Under the pieces are notes generated by a model. That model did not search any database, was not told the DNA's origin, and saw only the letters and a program-made list of their open reading frames with translations. A program made the position numbers and the translations under genes. A stretch of DNA of 64,000 nucleotides, taken from positions 1 to 64,000 of the forward strand of contig NZ_JAJUFE010000008.1 in assembly GCF_029263785.1 (NCBI RefSeq). Reading direction: 5' to 3'. The DNA comes from Pusillimonas sp. (GTDB lineage Bacteria; Pseudomonadota; Gammaproteobacteria; Burkholderiales; Burkholderiaceae_B). Positions 27,236 to 35,986 of the stretch are shown here, one piece after another (position 1 is the first letter of the stretch; each line of letters starts with the position of its first letter).

Positions 27236-28122
27236 GGCCTCTTGCGGTCGCGAATGCGCTGGCGCAGCAAGGGCACGACCAGAAAGATGGTGACCAGCAC
27301 CGCTGTAATGAGGTTCAGGTCTTGCGCGTGCAGTCCGATGAAATCGGCGTTCAGCGCAAGCGCCACAAAAATTCTGTACAGGACGGCGCCAACGATTGCT
27401 GCCGCTGTCATGAAGACCAGCCTGCGCGAATTCGTAAGACTTTCACCCACGATCACCGCGGCAAGGCCGATGACAATGGTTCCAATGCCCATGGAGATGT
27501 CCGCCACCCCCTGGGATTGAGCAAATAGTGCCCCACCCAGGGCACACAAGGCGTTTGAAAGAGCCAGACCGATCAGCACCATGGCACCTGTCGCGACACC
27601 CTGCGCCCGTGCCATTCTGGGATTGGAGCCAGTCGCGCGCAGTGCCAGCCCCGAATGCGTACCCAAATACCAGTCCAGTGCAAACTTTACGAGCGCCACC
27701 AGAGCGAGAATCAGCAGTGGCCGCAAAATATAGTCGGGCAGGTTGTCGCTCATGAACACCGAAAAAACGGTGGGTTCAGTTATGAGCGGGACGTTCGGCC
27801 GTCCCATGATGCGCAGGTTGATTGAATACAGCGCGATCATCATCAGGATGCTTGCAAGCAGATCCATGATCTTTAGCCGCACATTCAGCCAGCCGGTAAT
27901 GGCGCCGGCAAGCGCGCCGGCAATTGTCGCCACAAGTGTGGCGGCGAACGCATTCCACCCCATCACGATCAGGGTAGCCGCCACCGCCGCCCCCAAGGGG
28001 AAACTTCCGTCCACGGTAAGGTCGGGGAAACGCAGGATGCGAAAAGAGATCAGCACGCCCAAGGCAACCAGCCCGTATATCAGGCCGATTTCAAGCGCAC
28101 CCCACAACGCGTACCAGGACAT
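27232..28122 (-). CDS. ABC transporter permease (BPD_transp_2 family)
   Basis: 296 residues, very hydrophobic, about eight membrane segments. LRFPDLTVDGSFPLGAAV and the GLALSNALCALGGALFAQSQG region are typical of the TrpY-like / LivH-like permeases paired with ABC_sub_bind proteins. Forms the inner-membrane channel of the importer. 13 bp after the binding-protein gene and overlapping the ATPase gene by 4 bp. Confidence 0.93.
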   Translation of the reverse strand: MSWYALWGALEIGLIYGLVALGVLISFRILRFPDLTVDGSFPLGAAVAATLIVMGWNAFAATLVATIAGALAGAITGWLNVRLKIMDLLASILMMIALYSINLRIMGRPNVPLITEPTVFSVFMSDNLPDYILRPLLILALVALVKFALDWYLGTHSGLALRATGSNPRMARAQGVATGAMVLIGLALSNALCALGGALFAQSQGVADISMGIGTIVIGLAAVIVGESLTNSRRLVFMTAAAIVGAVLYRIFVALALNADFIGLHAQDLNLITAVLVTIFLVVPLLRQRIRDRKRP

Positions 28123-28135
28123 GAGGGTTTCCGGC

Positions 28136-29146
28136 TTATTCGATGATGTGAGCGGCCGAATTGCGCAGCTCTTCAGACAACGTTACGCCCTGCTTGCGGG
28201 CCGCAACCGCATTAAGGTGCAGGGCAAGTTTGTCGCTTGTTTCGGAGGCGATTTCGCCCGGGTTTTCTCCCTTGAGGATTCGTATGACAATTCGCCCTGC
28301 CTGACGGCCCATTTCATAGTAATCGAGCCCGAGCGCTCCGATGGCCCCACGCTCGACACTGGCAGTGTCAGAGGCAATCAGCGGAATGCGTGCGTCGTTG
28401 CCGACTTTGGCCAGCGATTCGTATGCAGAGACCACATTGTTGTCGGTGCTGGTGTAAATGACATCAACCTTGCCCACCAGGCTGCGCGCGGCTGCTCCGA
28501 CATCCACGGTGCGCGGCGCGCTTGCCTCGACCAATGTCATGCCCATGCCAGGAAGCAGGCTACGCAGTTGCTCGACCACAGAAACCGAATTGGCCTCACC
28601 CGGGTTGTAAACCATTCCCACTTTGCGGGCATCGGGAACAATCTGTTTGATGAGTTCGACCTGCCGCTCGAGCTCCAGGCTGTCTGAAACCCCTGTCACG
28701 TTGGTTCCCGAGGGCTCGAACGAAGGCACGAGCTGGGCGCCGACCGGATCAGTCACCGCGGCATACACCACCGGTATGCTCTTGGTGGCGGCCACCACCG
28801 CCTGTGCCGAGGGTGTTGCAATGGCAACGATGACGTCAGGCTTGTCGCCAACATATTTGCGTGCGATCTGTGTCGCAATGGCGGTGTTGCCCTGGGCCGT
28901 CTGAAACTGCCACTCAAGCCCTTTGTCTTCGGTGTAACCGGCTTCGGCCAGGGCATCCTTGACGCCATCCTTGATGGCATCCAGTGCGGGGTGCTCCACA
29001 ATGCTTGTCACGGCAACCGACTGGGCATGTACGGGGGGCGACGTGACCGAGGCAAGCACCACTGCAGCCACCACTGCTGTCGCCACCTGGTGAACCCTGC
29101 TTTTTGCGCCAATACGGGCAATCAACGAAGGAAACGTCCACTTCAT
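28136..29146 (-). CDS. ABC transporter substrate-binding protein (ABC_sub_bind / TrpX-like)
   Basis: 336 residues with a signal peptide ending near PPVHAQ, then the periplasmic-binding fold of the ABC_sub_bind family: VTSIVEHPALDAIKDGVKDA, DVIVAIATPSAQ, YAAVTDPVGAQLV, YNPGEANS and GLDYYEMGRQAG. Family members from other bacteria take up tryptophan, tyrosine or other small molecules; the ligand here is unknown. ATG 29146 is preceded by AGAGGT; the longer frame to 29251 lacks a signal-peptide start. Confidence 0.9.
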   Translation of the reverse strand: MKWTFPSLIARIGAKSRVHQVATAVVAAVVLASVTSPPVHAQSVAVTSIVEHPALDAIKDGVKDALAEAGYTEDKGLEWQFQTAQGNTAIATQIARKYVGDKPDVIVAIATPSAQAVVAATKSIPVVYAAVTDPVGAQLVPSFEPSGTNVTGVSDSLELERQVELIKQIVPDARKVGMVYNPGEANSVSVVEQLRSLLPGMGMTLVEASAPRTVDVGAAARSLVGKVDVIYTSTDNNVVSAYESLAKVGNDARIPLIASDTASVERGAIGALGLDYYEMGRQAGRIVIRILKGENPGEIASETSDKLALHLNAVAARKQGVTLSEELRNSAAHIIE

Positions 29147-29223
29147 TACAAACCTCTGCTCATTGATTCTTGTTTGATATACAGGTGGAAACTCCGCGGC
29201 CGTTTCCGTCAGTTCCTGCAACT

Positions 29224-30012
29224 TTAACTCAGCCCGCCAGGGTTTTGCCATGCCTCGGTTCGCAGTTGTTCCAACACGTGACGTGCCCAGCGTATCGCCG
29301 GCAATCCCGTGTCCTTTTCGACCTGCGCCGCCCGATCCAGAAGCTCCGCAGTCGTGGACTGCAGGACCGGCCCCCGAAAGGCAAGGACGACCCGGTTGCC
29401 CGCATCACTTTCAGGCAATTCAATAACCGGCCCGCCAAACGCCTGCCTGATGCTGTCAAGATTGCGCGGAAAGCTTTCGTGATTGCCGAACAGATTTACG
29501 GTCATGACTCCGCCATCAGGGCTCAAGGCACGCTGGCAGCCCTGATAAAACTCTACCGATTCGCGCACCGGCCCTTGGGCCTGCGAATCGTAAAGGTCGA
29601 CCATCAGTGCTACGTAACGTCCAATATTATGGGGTTTCTCTACCCACACGGCCGCATCAACATGGTCAATATACGAGCGGTCATTGCGTGGCAAGCGAAA
29701 ATACGCGTGACACATGGCGGTAACGGCGGGGTTCCACTCGGCTGTCTCAACATTGACCGGCGTGTGCTTCAGGGTAAACCGCAGCAAGGCACCCGCGCCC
29801 AGGCCAAGAATACCGACAGAATCCGTTTTGCGCGGCTCGATGAACAACAGCCAGGCCATCATCTGCCGGGTGTAGGCCAACACCAGTTCGCTGGGCTTGC
29901 GTACGCGCATGGCACCCTGGATCCACTCGGTACCCAAGTGCAGGTACCGGATCCCCCCCTCTTCCGACATGGTCGGCACTTCATCCGGCCAATGCTCGTC
30001 GTACGCACTCAT
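29224..30012 (-). CDS. Spermidine synthase-like (SpeE-fold) protein
   Basis: 262 residues with a Rossmann methyltransferase-like core: GILGLGAGALLRF, then the acidic VETAEWNPAV, and VALMVDLYDSQAQ at the place of the catalytic Asp motif of polyamine synthases. GGVMTVNLFG follows. Whether it makes polyamine is uncertain; many such stand-alone proteins are uncharacterised. Starts in ATGA overlap with the exonuclease III stop, so it is coupled to that gene; the ABC importer follows after 77 bp. Confidence 0.75.
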   Translation of the reverse strand: MSAYDEHWPDEVPTMSEEGGIRYLHLGTEWIQGAMRVRKPSELVLAYTRQMMAWLLFIEPRKTDSVGILGLGAGALLRFTLKHTPVNVETAEWNPAVTAMCHAYFRLPRNDRSYIDHVDAAVWVEKPHNIGRYVALMVDLYDSQAQGPVRESVEFYQGCQRALSPDGGVMTVNLFGNHESFPRNLDSIRQAFGGPVIELPESDAGNRVVLAFRGPVLQSTTAELLDRAAQVEKDTGLPAIRWARHVLEQLRTEAWQNPGGLS

Positions 30013-30800
30013 GAGCCGGACGAGAAGTCGAATGTAGCGACCACAGGCGTGTGGTCAGAGGGCTGTTCGTTTCGCCGCGGGTCTTTGTCGATGTAACAGC
30101 CTGTGCAATAAGGCCGGAGCACTTCGGAAATAAGGATGTGGTCAATGCGCAAGCCGGCGTTGCGGCGAAACGCCATTCTTCGATAATCCCACCAGCTGAA
30201 GGACTTTTCCTCTTGATCAAACTCCCGAAATGAATCGATCAGGCCCAGGTCCAGCAGCGCCTGGAAGGCGGCACGCTCGGCGTCCGACACCAGGACATCG
30301 CCCTCCCACTTGGCCGGATCATGGACGTCTTCATCCTTGGGAGCAACGTTATAGTCGCCCAGCACGGCCATGCGCGGATACCGCTCAAGCTCGCGCTCAA
30401 GCCAGTCACGGAAGGCGGCGAACCACCGCAGCTTGTATTCGTACTTGTCGCTGCCCACCGACTGGCCGTTTGGACAGTATGCACTGATCACGCGTATGTC
30501 GCCGACAGGGCTGGGCAAGGTGGTGGCGATGACGCGCTGTTGCAGGTCGTCGAACCCGGGAATATTGCATTGCTCGTCTGTTCCGGCGTTCTTGGAAATG
30601 ACCGCCACACCGTTGTATGTTTTTTGACCCGCCCAACAGGCCGTGTAACCAATTTCGGTGAACGCCTCAAGAGGAAACATGTCCTGTGCAAGCTTGAGCT
30701 CCTGCAAGCATAAGGCATCCACGGGGTTGTCGTTGAGCCAGTCCAGTACCTGAGGCAACCGCACTTTAAGCGAATTGATGTTCCAAGTGGCTAGTTTCAT
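30009..30800 (-). CDS. xth: Exodeoxyribonuclease III
   Basis: AP endonuclease / 3' exonuclease of base excision repair. 263 residues starting MKLATWNINSLKVRLPQ. Catalytic signatures: LCLQELKL (metal Glu), YNGVAV, SAYCPNG, LGDYNVAP, RIDHILIS and SDHTPVV (catalytic His). ATG 30800 is chosen over the longer frame to 30851 on the conserved N-terminus. No clear ribosome site is visible. Confidence 0.95.
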   Translation of the reverse strand: MKLATWNINSLKVRLPQVLDWLNDNPVDALCLQELKLAQDMFPLEAFTEIGYTACWAGQKTYNGVAVISKNAGTDEQCNIPGFDDLQQRVIATTLPSPVGDIRVISAYCPNGQSVGSDKYEYKLRWFAAFRDWLERELERYPRMAVLGDYNVAPKDEDVHDPAKWEGDVLVSDAERAAFQALLDLGLIDSFREFDQEEKSFSWWDYRRMAFRRNAGLRIDHILISEVLRPYCTGCYIDKDPRRNEQPSDHTPVVATFDFSSGS

Positions 30801-30892
30801 GGGGCGATTCAAAATAAAGGATTCGTAAGCGCAAAGCGGCGGAAAAGCCAATTAGCGTATCATGTGCGTCAAGATAAGTATTACCGCAACTC

Positions 30893-31216
30893 ATGAAAGC
30901 CATCAGCCGTGTCGCACAGACACTCGACCAAGGCGTCGTTCTAGACGTAACCATCGAAGATCTGACCTGTCAGGCCTATGTCGTCGTCAGTTCACCCGAT
31001 CTTGAGCGCGTCGCAGATTTTGTTCCCGCCAGCCGGTTCGAAGCGGAAGGAGACGTCCATGTGACAGCCGTTTCCACTGCCGCTGACGCCCGCCAACAGG
31101 TTGAAGATCTGGCCTTCAACATGAACATTGGAGACACCGCTGTGTTCCTGTGCCTTGACGACGCAGCCTACCAGGCCACGATTGAAGAGCTTGGCCAGAG
31201 CCAGGCGGCACATTGA
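30893..31216 (+). CDS. Hypothetical protein, 107 residues
   Basis: Not recognised. Begins MKAISRVAQTLDQG; predicted alternating strand/helix, soluble, no signal peptide or membrane segment, two cysteines (LTCQAY and FLCLDD) and an acidic C-terminal half. It lies between exonuclease III (divergent) and gmk (same direction, 56 bp downstream). The spacer to gmk has two pyrimidine runs, TTTTTG and TTTTTTTC, with no clear stem before them. Codon use looks like the neighbours, and the frame is not a shadow of another gene. No good ribosome site is seen at the ATG. Confidence 0.65.
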   Translation: MKAISRVAQTLDQGVVLDVTIEDLTCQAYVVVSSPDLERVADFVPASRFEAEGDVHVTAVSTAADARQQVEDLAFNMNIGDTAVFLCLDDAAYQATIEELGQSQAAH

Positions 31217-31272
31217 ACTACTTCGCCGGTATCTGCTAAGCTTTTTGTCTTTTTTTCTCCGGGTACAACGCA

Positions 31273-31908
31273 ATGTCGCGATTTTCTGGCAACATTTTCA
31301 TGGTAGTCGCCCCCAGTGGGGCGGGCAAATCCAGCCTTGTCAACGCACTGCTGGAAAAAGACCGCGACGTCACGCTTTCCATCTCATGCACCACCCGCGC
31401 CCCTCGTAGCGGCGAAAAGCCCGATGAACACTACCGTTTCGTAACCGTAGAAGAGTTCATGGAGCTGCGCGACAATGGCGGCCTGCTTGAATGGGCCGAA
31501 GTACACGGCAACTTTTACGGCACGCCCCGCGATGGAATCGAATCCTTCATCGAGGAGGGCCGCGATGTGCTTCTCGAAATTGACTGGCAAGGCGCGCGAC
31601 AGATTCGAAGGCACTTCCCGCAGGCGGTAGGCATTTTCATCCTGCCCCCATCCATTGAAGCGCTCGAAGCCCGTCTGCGTGGCCGAGGCCAGGATGCACC
31701 TCACGTGATTGCCCAGCGTTTGCTGGCAGCAGGCAGCGAAATGTCGCACGCTTCCGAGTGCCAATATGTTATTATTAATCAAGAATTTAGCGTCGCTTTA
31801 GAGCAGTTGGCGCAAATTGTTTCGGCCACCCGTTTGCGTTACGCTACGCAAGCTGCGCGCAACGCCGAGCTTTTCAGCCAGTTGGGCATCAGCAAGACGC
31901 CCAACTGA
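31273..31908 (+). CDS. gmk: Guanylate kinase
   Basis: Phosphorylates GMP to GDP with ATP. 211 residues: P-loop [11 protein letters not shown] at the N-terminus, [11 protein letters not shown] and [10 protein letters not shown] of the GMP-binding region, [10 protein letters not shown], and the lid region RLRGRGQD. Heads the gmk-rpoZ-spoT cluster, linking GMP metabolism to ppGpp metabolism. Confidence 0.97.
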   Translation: MSRFSGNIFMVVAPSGAGKSSLVNALLEKDRDVTLSISCTTRAPRSGEKPDEHYRFVTVEEFMELRDNGGLLEWAEVHGNFYGTPRDGIESFIEEGRDVLLEIDWQGARQIRRHFPQAVGIFILPPSIEALEARLRGRGQDAPHVIAQRLLAAGSEMSHASECQYVIINQEFSVALEQLAQIVSATRLRYATQAARNAELFSQLGISKTPN

Positions 31909-31940
31909 ACCTTGTTATTTTCCTTAGGACGTAACCTTAT

Positions 31941-32147
31941 ATGGCACGCATTACTGTCGAAGACTGCCTCGAAAAAATCGATAACCGCTTCGATCTGACC
32001 CTGGCGGCAACCTATCGCGCCCGCGAACTCGCGCAGGGTCACGAACCCCGCGTCGATCCCGACAAGGACAAGCCCACGGTTATTGCCCTGCGCGAAATTG
32101 CTGCCGGCCTGACAGGTCTCGAGATGCTGCGCAAGGTTCCGACCTAA
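31941..32147 (+). CDS. rpoZ: RNA polymerase omega subunit
   Basis: 68 residues, [20 protein letters not shown] with the conserved [14 protein letters not shown] helix and ALREIAAG. Omega assists beta' folding and, in proteobacteria, forms part of a ppGpp-binding site on RNA polymerase. Sits in the usual place between gmk and spoT; an AGGA lies about 11 bases upstream of the start. Confidence 0.96.
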   Translation: MARITVEDCLEKIDNRFDLTLAATYRARELAQGHEPRVDPDKDKPTVIALREIAAGLTGLEMLRKVPT

Positions 32148-32168
32148 CCTGAAATTTGTGATGGATGT

Positions 32169-34445
32169 ATGGCATTTTCGACTCTTCGCGGTGCTTCTTC
32201 GGGCCTTTTAGCTGTACTCAAGAAGGGCCCCCGGCTGCGCAAGCGTCGCAAGGCTAAAAATGCATCCACCGCGCCGGCGGTGGCAGAATCAACGCCAAAC
32301 ACCATCGCCTCGCTGGCGCCCCTTACCAAGGTTATCAGCCAGTACCTCGACCCCAAGGACGTTGAACGCGTCAAAGAAGCGTACCGCTTTTCCGACCAGG
32401 CCCATCTGGGTCAATTTCGGGCCAGTGGCGAGCCCTACATTTCACACCCCATTGCGGTAACCGAAATCTGCGCCGGCTGGAAACTCGACGCCGACTCGCT
32501 GATGGCCGCCCTGCTGCACGACGTCATCGAAGACCAGGACGTCACCAAGTCTGAACTCGCCGAACGCTTCGGCCCCGACGTTGCCGAATTGGTCGATGGC
32601 CTTACCAAGCTGGATCGCCTCGAATTCGCAACCAAGGCCGAGCAACAGGCCGAAAGCTTTCGCAAGATGCTGCTTGCCATGGCTCGCGATGTGCGGGTCA
32701 TTCTCATCAAGCTGGCCGACAGACTGCACAATATGCGAACCCTGGGTGCAATGGCACCCGAAAAACGACGTCGCATCGCTCGCGAGACCCTCGAGGTCTA
32801 TTCACCGATCGCGCATCGGCTTGGCCTGAACTCCCTTTTCCGCGAGCTTCAAGACCTCTGTTTCCAGGCCATTCATCCAAACCGCTATCGGGTACTGCAC
32901 AAGGCGATGATGGCAGCGCGCGGCAACCGGCGCGAGGTGCTGGGAAAAATCACCGAAGCGGTCAAGGTCGCCCTGCCGGCGGCGGGTATCGAGGCCGAAG
33001 TATCCGGACGCGAAAAATCGCTGTACAGCATCTATACCAAGATGATCGAGCAAAAAAAATCGTTCTCGGATGTGCTCGACATCTATGGTTTTCGCGTCAT
33101 TGTTCATACTCTTCCTGAGTGCTATCTGGCGCTGGGTACGCTGCACCAGATGTATCGTCCCGTGCCGGGGAAGTTCAAGGATTACATCGCCATCCCCAAG
33201 CTCAATGGCTACCAGTCATTGCACACGACACTTGTGGGCCCGTACGGAACACCGGTCGAGTTCCAGTTTCGCACCCGCGACATGGACCATGTGGCCGAAG
33301 AAGGTGTTGCATCTCATTGGCTCTATAAGGATGACGACACCACGCTGAACGACCTTCAAAAACGTACCCATCAATGGTTGCAATCCCTGCTCGATATCCA
33401 GAGCCAGACAGGCGACTCCGGCGAGTTTCTCGAGCATGTAAAGGTCGACCTTTTCCCCGATGCCGTGTACGTGTTCACGCCTCAGGGCAAGATTCTGTCC
33501 TTGCCGCGCGGCGCCACTCCGGTCGATTTCGCGTATGCCATTCATACCGACATCGGTAATCACGCCATTGCATCAAAAATAAACGGCGAATATTCGCCGC
33601 TTCGTACCGAGTTGCGTAGCGGGGATTCTGTCGAAATCATCACCTCGCCATCTTCGCGCCCAAGCGCACAATGGCTCAACTATGTACGTACGGGTCGCGC
33701 CCGGTCCGAAATCCGACACTACCTGCGTACGGTCAAATATGAAGAGTCAGTAGCTTTCGGGCAGCGGCTGCTGAACCAGGCGTTTGACCAGCTTCAGCTA
33801 CCTCACCCTGCAGACGACGACCCTGAATGGGAAAAACTCGCCAAGGGGTCCGGTGCCAGTTCCCGCGAAGAAATCCTGGCCGACATTGGCTTGGGCAAGC
33901 GTCTGGCGGCCGTCGTCGCGCGTCGCTTCGCGCCGGAAAACGCGATTCTTGCCACTACTGCCGCCGCAGTCGACGAGCTCACGGCTACAGCGAACACTCC
34001 CATTCTCATTCAGGGCAACGAGGGGCAAGCGGTACAACTGGCGCCATGTTGCGGGCCTCTTCCCGGCGATGCCATCATCGGTGGGATCCGGCTTGGACAC
34101 GGGCTGGTCGTGCACATGGCCGAATGTGCCGTCGCGCAGCGTCAGCGTGCCAAAGAGCCAGAGCGCTGGATTCCGGTTGCCTGGGACACCAACACGGCGC
34201 GGCACCTTTCAACCCGCCTTGATATCACGGTCATCAACGAAAAGGGCGTGCTGGGACGCCTGGCTGCTGAAATTACCGATGCAGACTCCAACATCCTGCA
34301 CCTGACCATGCATGATGACGAAACGTCCTCTACCACGGTGTTGCATGTCACCGTTCAGGTCGACGGGCGCAAGCATCTGGCTCAGGTCATACGTTCGATC
34401 CGTCACGTACCCCAGGTTCAGAAAATCGTCCGCGTCAAAGGCTGA
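32169..34445 (+). CDS. spoT: Bifunctional (p)ppGpp synthetase / hydrolase
   Basis: 758 residues. After a basic, low-complexity 50-residue extension comes an HD hydrolase domain with intact ALLHDVIEDQ (His117/Asp118), then the synthetase domain (GREKSLYSIYTKM, DIYGFRVIV, NGYQSLHTT, VEFQFRT), a TGS domain (VFTPQGKILSLPRGATPVDF) and a C-terminal ACT domain. The intact HD motif marks a SpoT/Rel-type enzyme rather than a hydrolase-dead RelA. Controls the stringent response. Convergent with the M23 peptidase gene. Confidence 0.96.
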   Translation: MAFSTLRGASSGLLAVLKKGPRLRKRRKAKNASTAPAVAESTPNTIASLAPLTKVISQYLDPKDVERVKEAYRFSDQAHLGQFRASGEPYISHPIAVTEICAGWKLDADSLMAALLHDVIEDQDVTKSELAERFGPDVAELVDGLTKLDRLEFATKAEQQAESFRKMLLAMARDVRVILIKLADRLHNMRTLGAMAPEKRRRIARETLEVYSPIAHRLGLNSLFRELQDLCFQAIHPNRYRVLHKAMMAARGNRREVLGKITEAVKVALPAAGIEAEVSGREKSLYSIYTKMIEQKKSFSDVLDIYGFRVIVHTLPECYLALGTLHQMYRPVPGKFKDYIAIPKLNGYQSLHTTLVGPYGTPVEFQFRTRDMDHVAEEGVASHWLYKDDDTTLNDLQKRTHQWLQSLLDIQSQTGDSGEFLEHVKVDLFPDAVYVFTPQGKILSLPRGATPVDFAYAIHTDIGNHAIASKINGEYSPLRTELRSGDSVEIITSPSSRPSAQWLNYVRTGRARSEIRHYLRTVKYEESVAFGQRLLNQAFDQLQLPHPADDDPEWEKLAKGSGASSREEILADIGLGKRLAAVVARRFAPENAILATTAAAVDELTATANTPILIQGNEGQAVQLAPCCGPLPGDAIIGGIRLGHGLVVHMAECAVAQRQRAKEPERWIPVAWDTNTARHLSTRLDITVINEKGVLGRLAAEITDADSNILHLTMHDDETSSTTVLHVTVQVDGRKHLAQVIRSIRHVPQVQKIVRVKG

Positions 34446-34451
34446 CGCCGT

Positions 34452-34468
34452 CGTTCACGGAGTGAACG
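34452..34468. terminator. Hairpin at the convergent spoT / M23 peptidase junction
   Basis: CGTTCACGGAGTGAACG is a perfect 7-bp stem with a 3-base loop, starting 6 bases after the spoT stop and covering the peptidase stop codon (34455..34457). No T-run on either side; likely a shared 3' end structure. Confidence 0.5.
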
Positions 34469-35312
34469 CACCGATAAAAACAGCGGGGTCCACCCGATTC
34501 CCGTTCAGACTTACATTCCAGTGCAAATGAGGCCCGGTGGCACGTCCCGTGGCGCCAACCTTGCCAATGACCTGCCCCCTTTTCACTTTCTGACCCACCT
34601 GGACGTCGGCGGCGGACAAATGGCAGTACATCGTGACAAGCCCCTGACCATGATCCAGAAAGATGGTCTTCCCGTTGAAGAAGTAATCGTCAACAATGGT
34701 GACCACACCATCAGCGGGTGCCTTCACGGGAGTGCCATGCGGGACGGCAAAATCGAGACCTGAGTGCGGGTTTCGTTCCTGGCCATTGAAAAAGCGGCGC
34801 AAGCCGAAGGGGCTGGAAAGGCGTCCGCCTTCAACGGGACGGTCAAGCATTACATTACTGGGCAGATCGGGACGATAACTGTCGTAGGCTGCTATCTGCG
34901 CCTTGTACTCTCGTTCAAAACGGGCGAGCTGTTCGGGATCCGGATCGACATGTCGCTGATTCCTGAGCTTGATGTGCTGTTCTTTGTACTGTTTGGGTTC
35001 AACCTGAAAGTCAACGCTGAACTCCCTGCCCCCAGCCACGACGTTGATGGTTTTTCGCCCCGGTGACGTTTTGAGATCGATACCGGTCACCGCTATCCAC
35101 GTGCCGTCGCTATCCTGCATGACCAGCAAAGGCTTATTGCCGTACAGGGCTGTGGGCGCGCGCTCGAAATCTCCGAGAGCCACCACGGCCACGCCACCGG
35201 GTACGGGCTTGTTGAGCGAGCGTGCAACATACCCCTGCGCCCACACCGCTTGGCTGAAAAAAAGAATCAGAACTGGCAACGCGTTGGCCCACCGAACAAG
35301 AGCCCGATTCAT
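34455..35312 (-). CDS. M23 family peptidoglycan endopeptidase
   Basis: 285 residues with a signal peptide (to about residue 25, VWAQ), an N-terminal beta domain and a C-terminal LytM domain. Both zinc motifs are intact: NPHSGLDFA (HxxxD) and GPHLHWNV (HxH), so it should be a catalytically active periplasmic peptidoglycan hydrolase. The start overlaps the stop of the upstream ABC ATPase gene by 4 bp, which points to joint expression. Confidence 0.93.
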   Translation of the reverse strand: MNRALVRWANALPVLILFFSQAVWAQGYVARSLNKPVPGGVAVVALGDFERAPTALYGNKPLLVMQDSDGTWIAVTGIDLKTSPGRKTINVVAGGREFSVDFQVEPKQYKEQHIKLRNQRHVDPDPEQLARFEREYKAQIAAYDSYRPDLPSNVMLDRPVEGGRLSSPFGLRRFFNGQERNPHSGLDFAVPHGTPVKAPADGVVTIVDDYFFNGKTIFLDHGQGLVTMYCHLSAADVQVGQKVKRGQVIGKVGATGRATGPHLHWNVSLNGNRVDPAVFIGAFTP

Positions 35313-35986
35313 GCCTGCGCCTCCAGGCGGCCACCGTGTAGACGAAGCTGACGTTGACAGCGATTGGCGAGCTCAGGATCGTGAGTGACCAGGACCAGGG
35401 TGCTTTGCTTCTCGGACAGTAACGCGAACAGCAACTCACTGATGATCGCGCCATTGTGTTCGTCCAGGCTACCCGTGGGCTCGTCCGCAAACAGCAAGCT
35501 GGGTTCCACGACAAAGGCGCGCGCCAGTGAGACTCGCTGCTGTTCGCCGCCCGAAAGGGTTCGTGGATAATGGTGCAGGCGTGTGGCCAGGCCAACTCTG
35601 TCCAGGACTTCGGTCGCCGCTTTTACTGCAGGCCTGCCCGCCAGCTCGAGTGGCAACATGACATTCTCGAGTGCAGTAAGATGAGGCAGCAGCTGAAAGG
35701 ACTGAAAGACAAATCCCACATGTGCGGCTCGAAGCGCAGCACGGCCTTCTTCATCCAAAGAAAACAGATCGTGCCCCAACAGGCTGATTTGCCCTGATGT
35801 GGGAACATCCAGGCCGGCCATCAATCCAAGAAGTGTAGATTTCCCCGAGCCAGAGCTTCCCGTAATGGCAATGGCCTCTCCTTTTTGCACATCAAAACTG
35901 ACGTCGGCCAGAATATCGATAGTACCGGCCGAATCAACGACCTGCTTACCCAGATTACTTACTTTTATCGAATGGACCTGACTCAT
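35309..35986 (-). CDS. ABC transporter ATP-binding protein (YbbA/LolD-like)
   Basis: 225 residues: Walker A ITGSSGSGKSTLLGLMAG, Q loop VFQSFQLLPHL, signature LSGGEQQRVSLARA, Walker B LLFADEPTGSLD, switch His LVTHDPELA. Closest in type to LolD/MacB/YbbA ATPases. In E. coli ybbA is divergent from tesA, and the same arrangement is seen here. The large permease YbbP is not next to it; an M23 peptidase gene occupies that place. Start ATG 35986 shares the tetranucleotide CATG with the tesA start. The frame open to 36142 is shadow over tesA. Confidence 0.9.
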   Translation of the reverse strand: MSQVHSIKVSNLGKQVVDSAGTIDILADVSFDVQKGEAIAITGSSGSGKSTLLGLMAGLDVPTSGQISLLGHDLFSLDEEGRAALRAAHVGFVFQSFQLLPHLTALENVMLPLELAGRPAVKAATEVLDRVGLATRLHHYPRTLSGGEQQRVSLARAFVVEPSLLFADEPTGSLDEHNGAIISELLFALLSEKQSTLVLVTHDPELANRCQRQLRLHGGRLEAQA

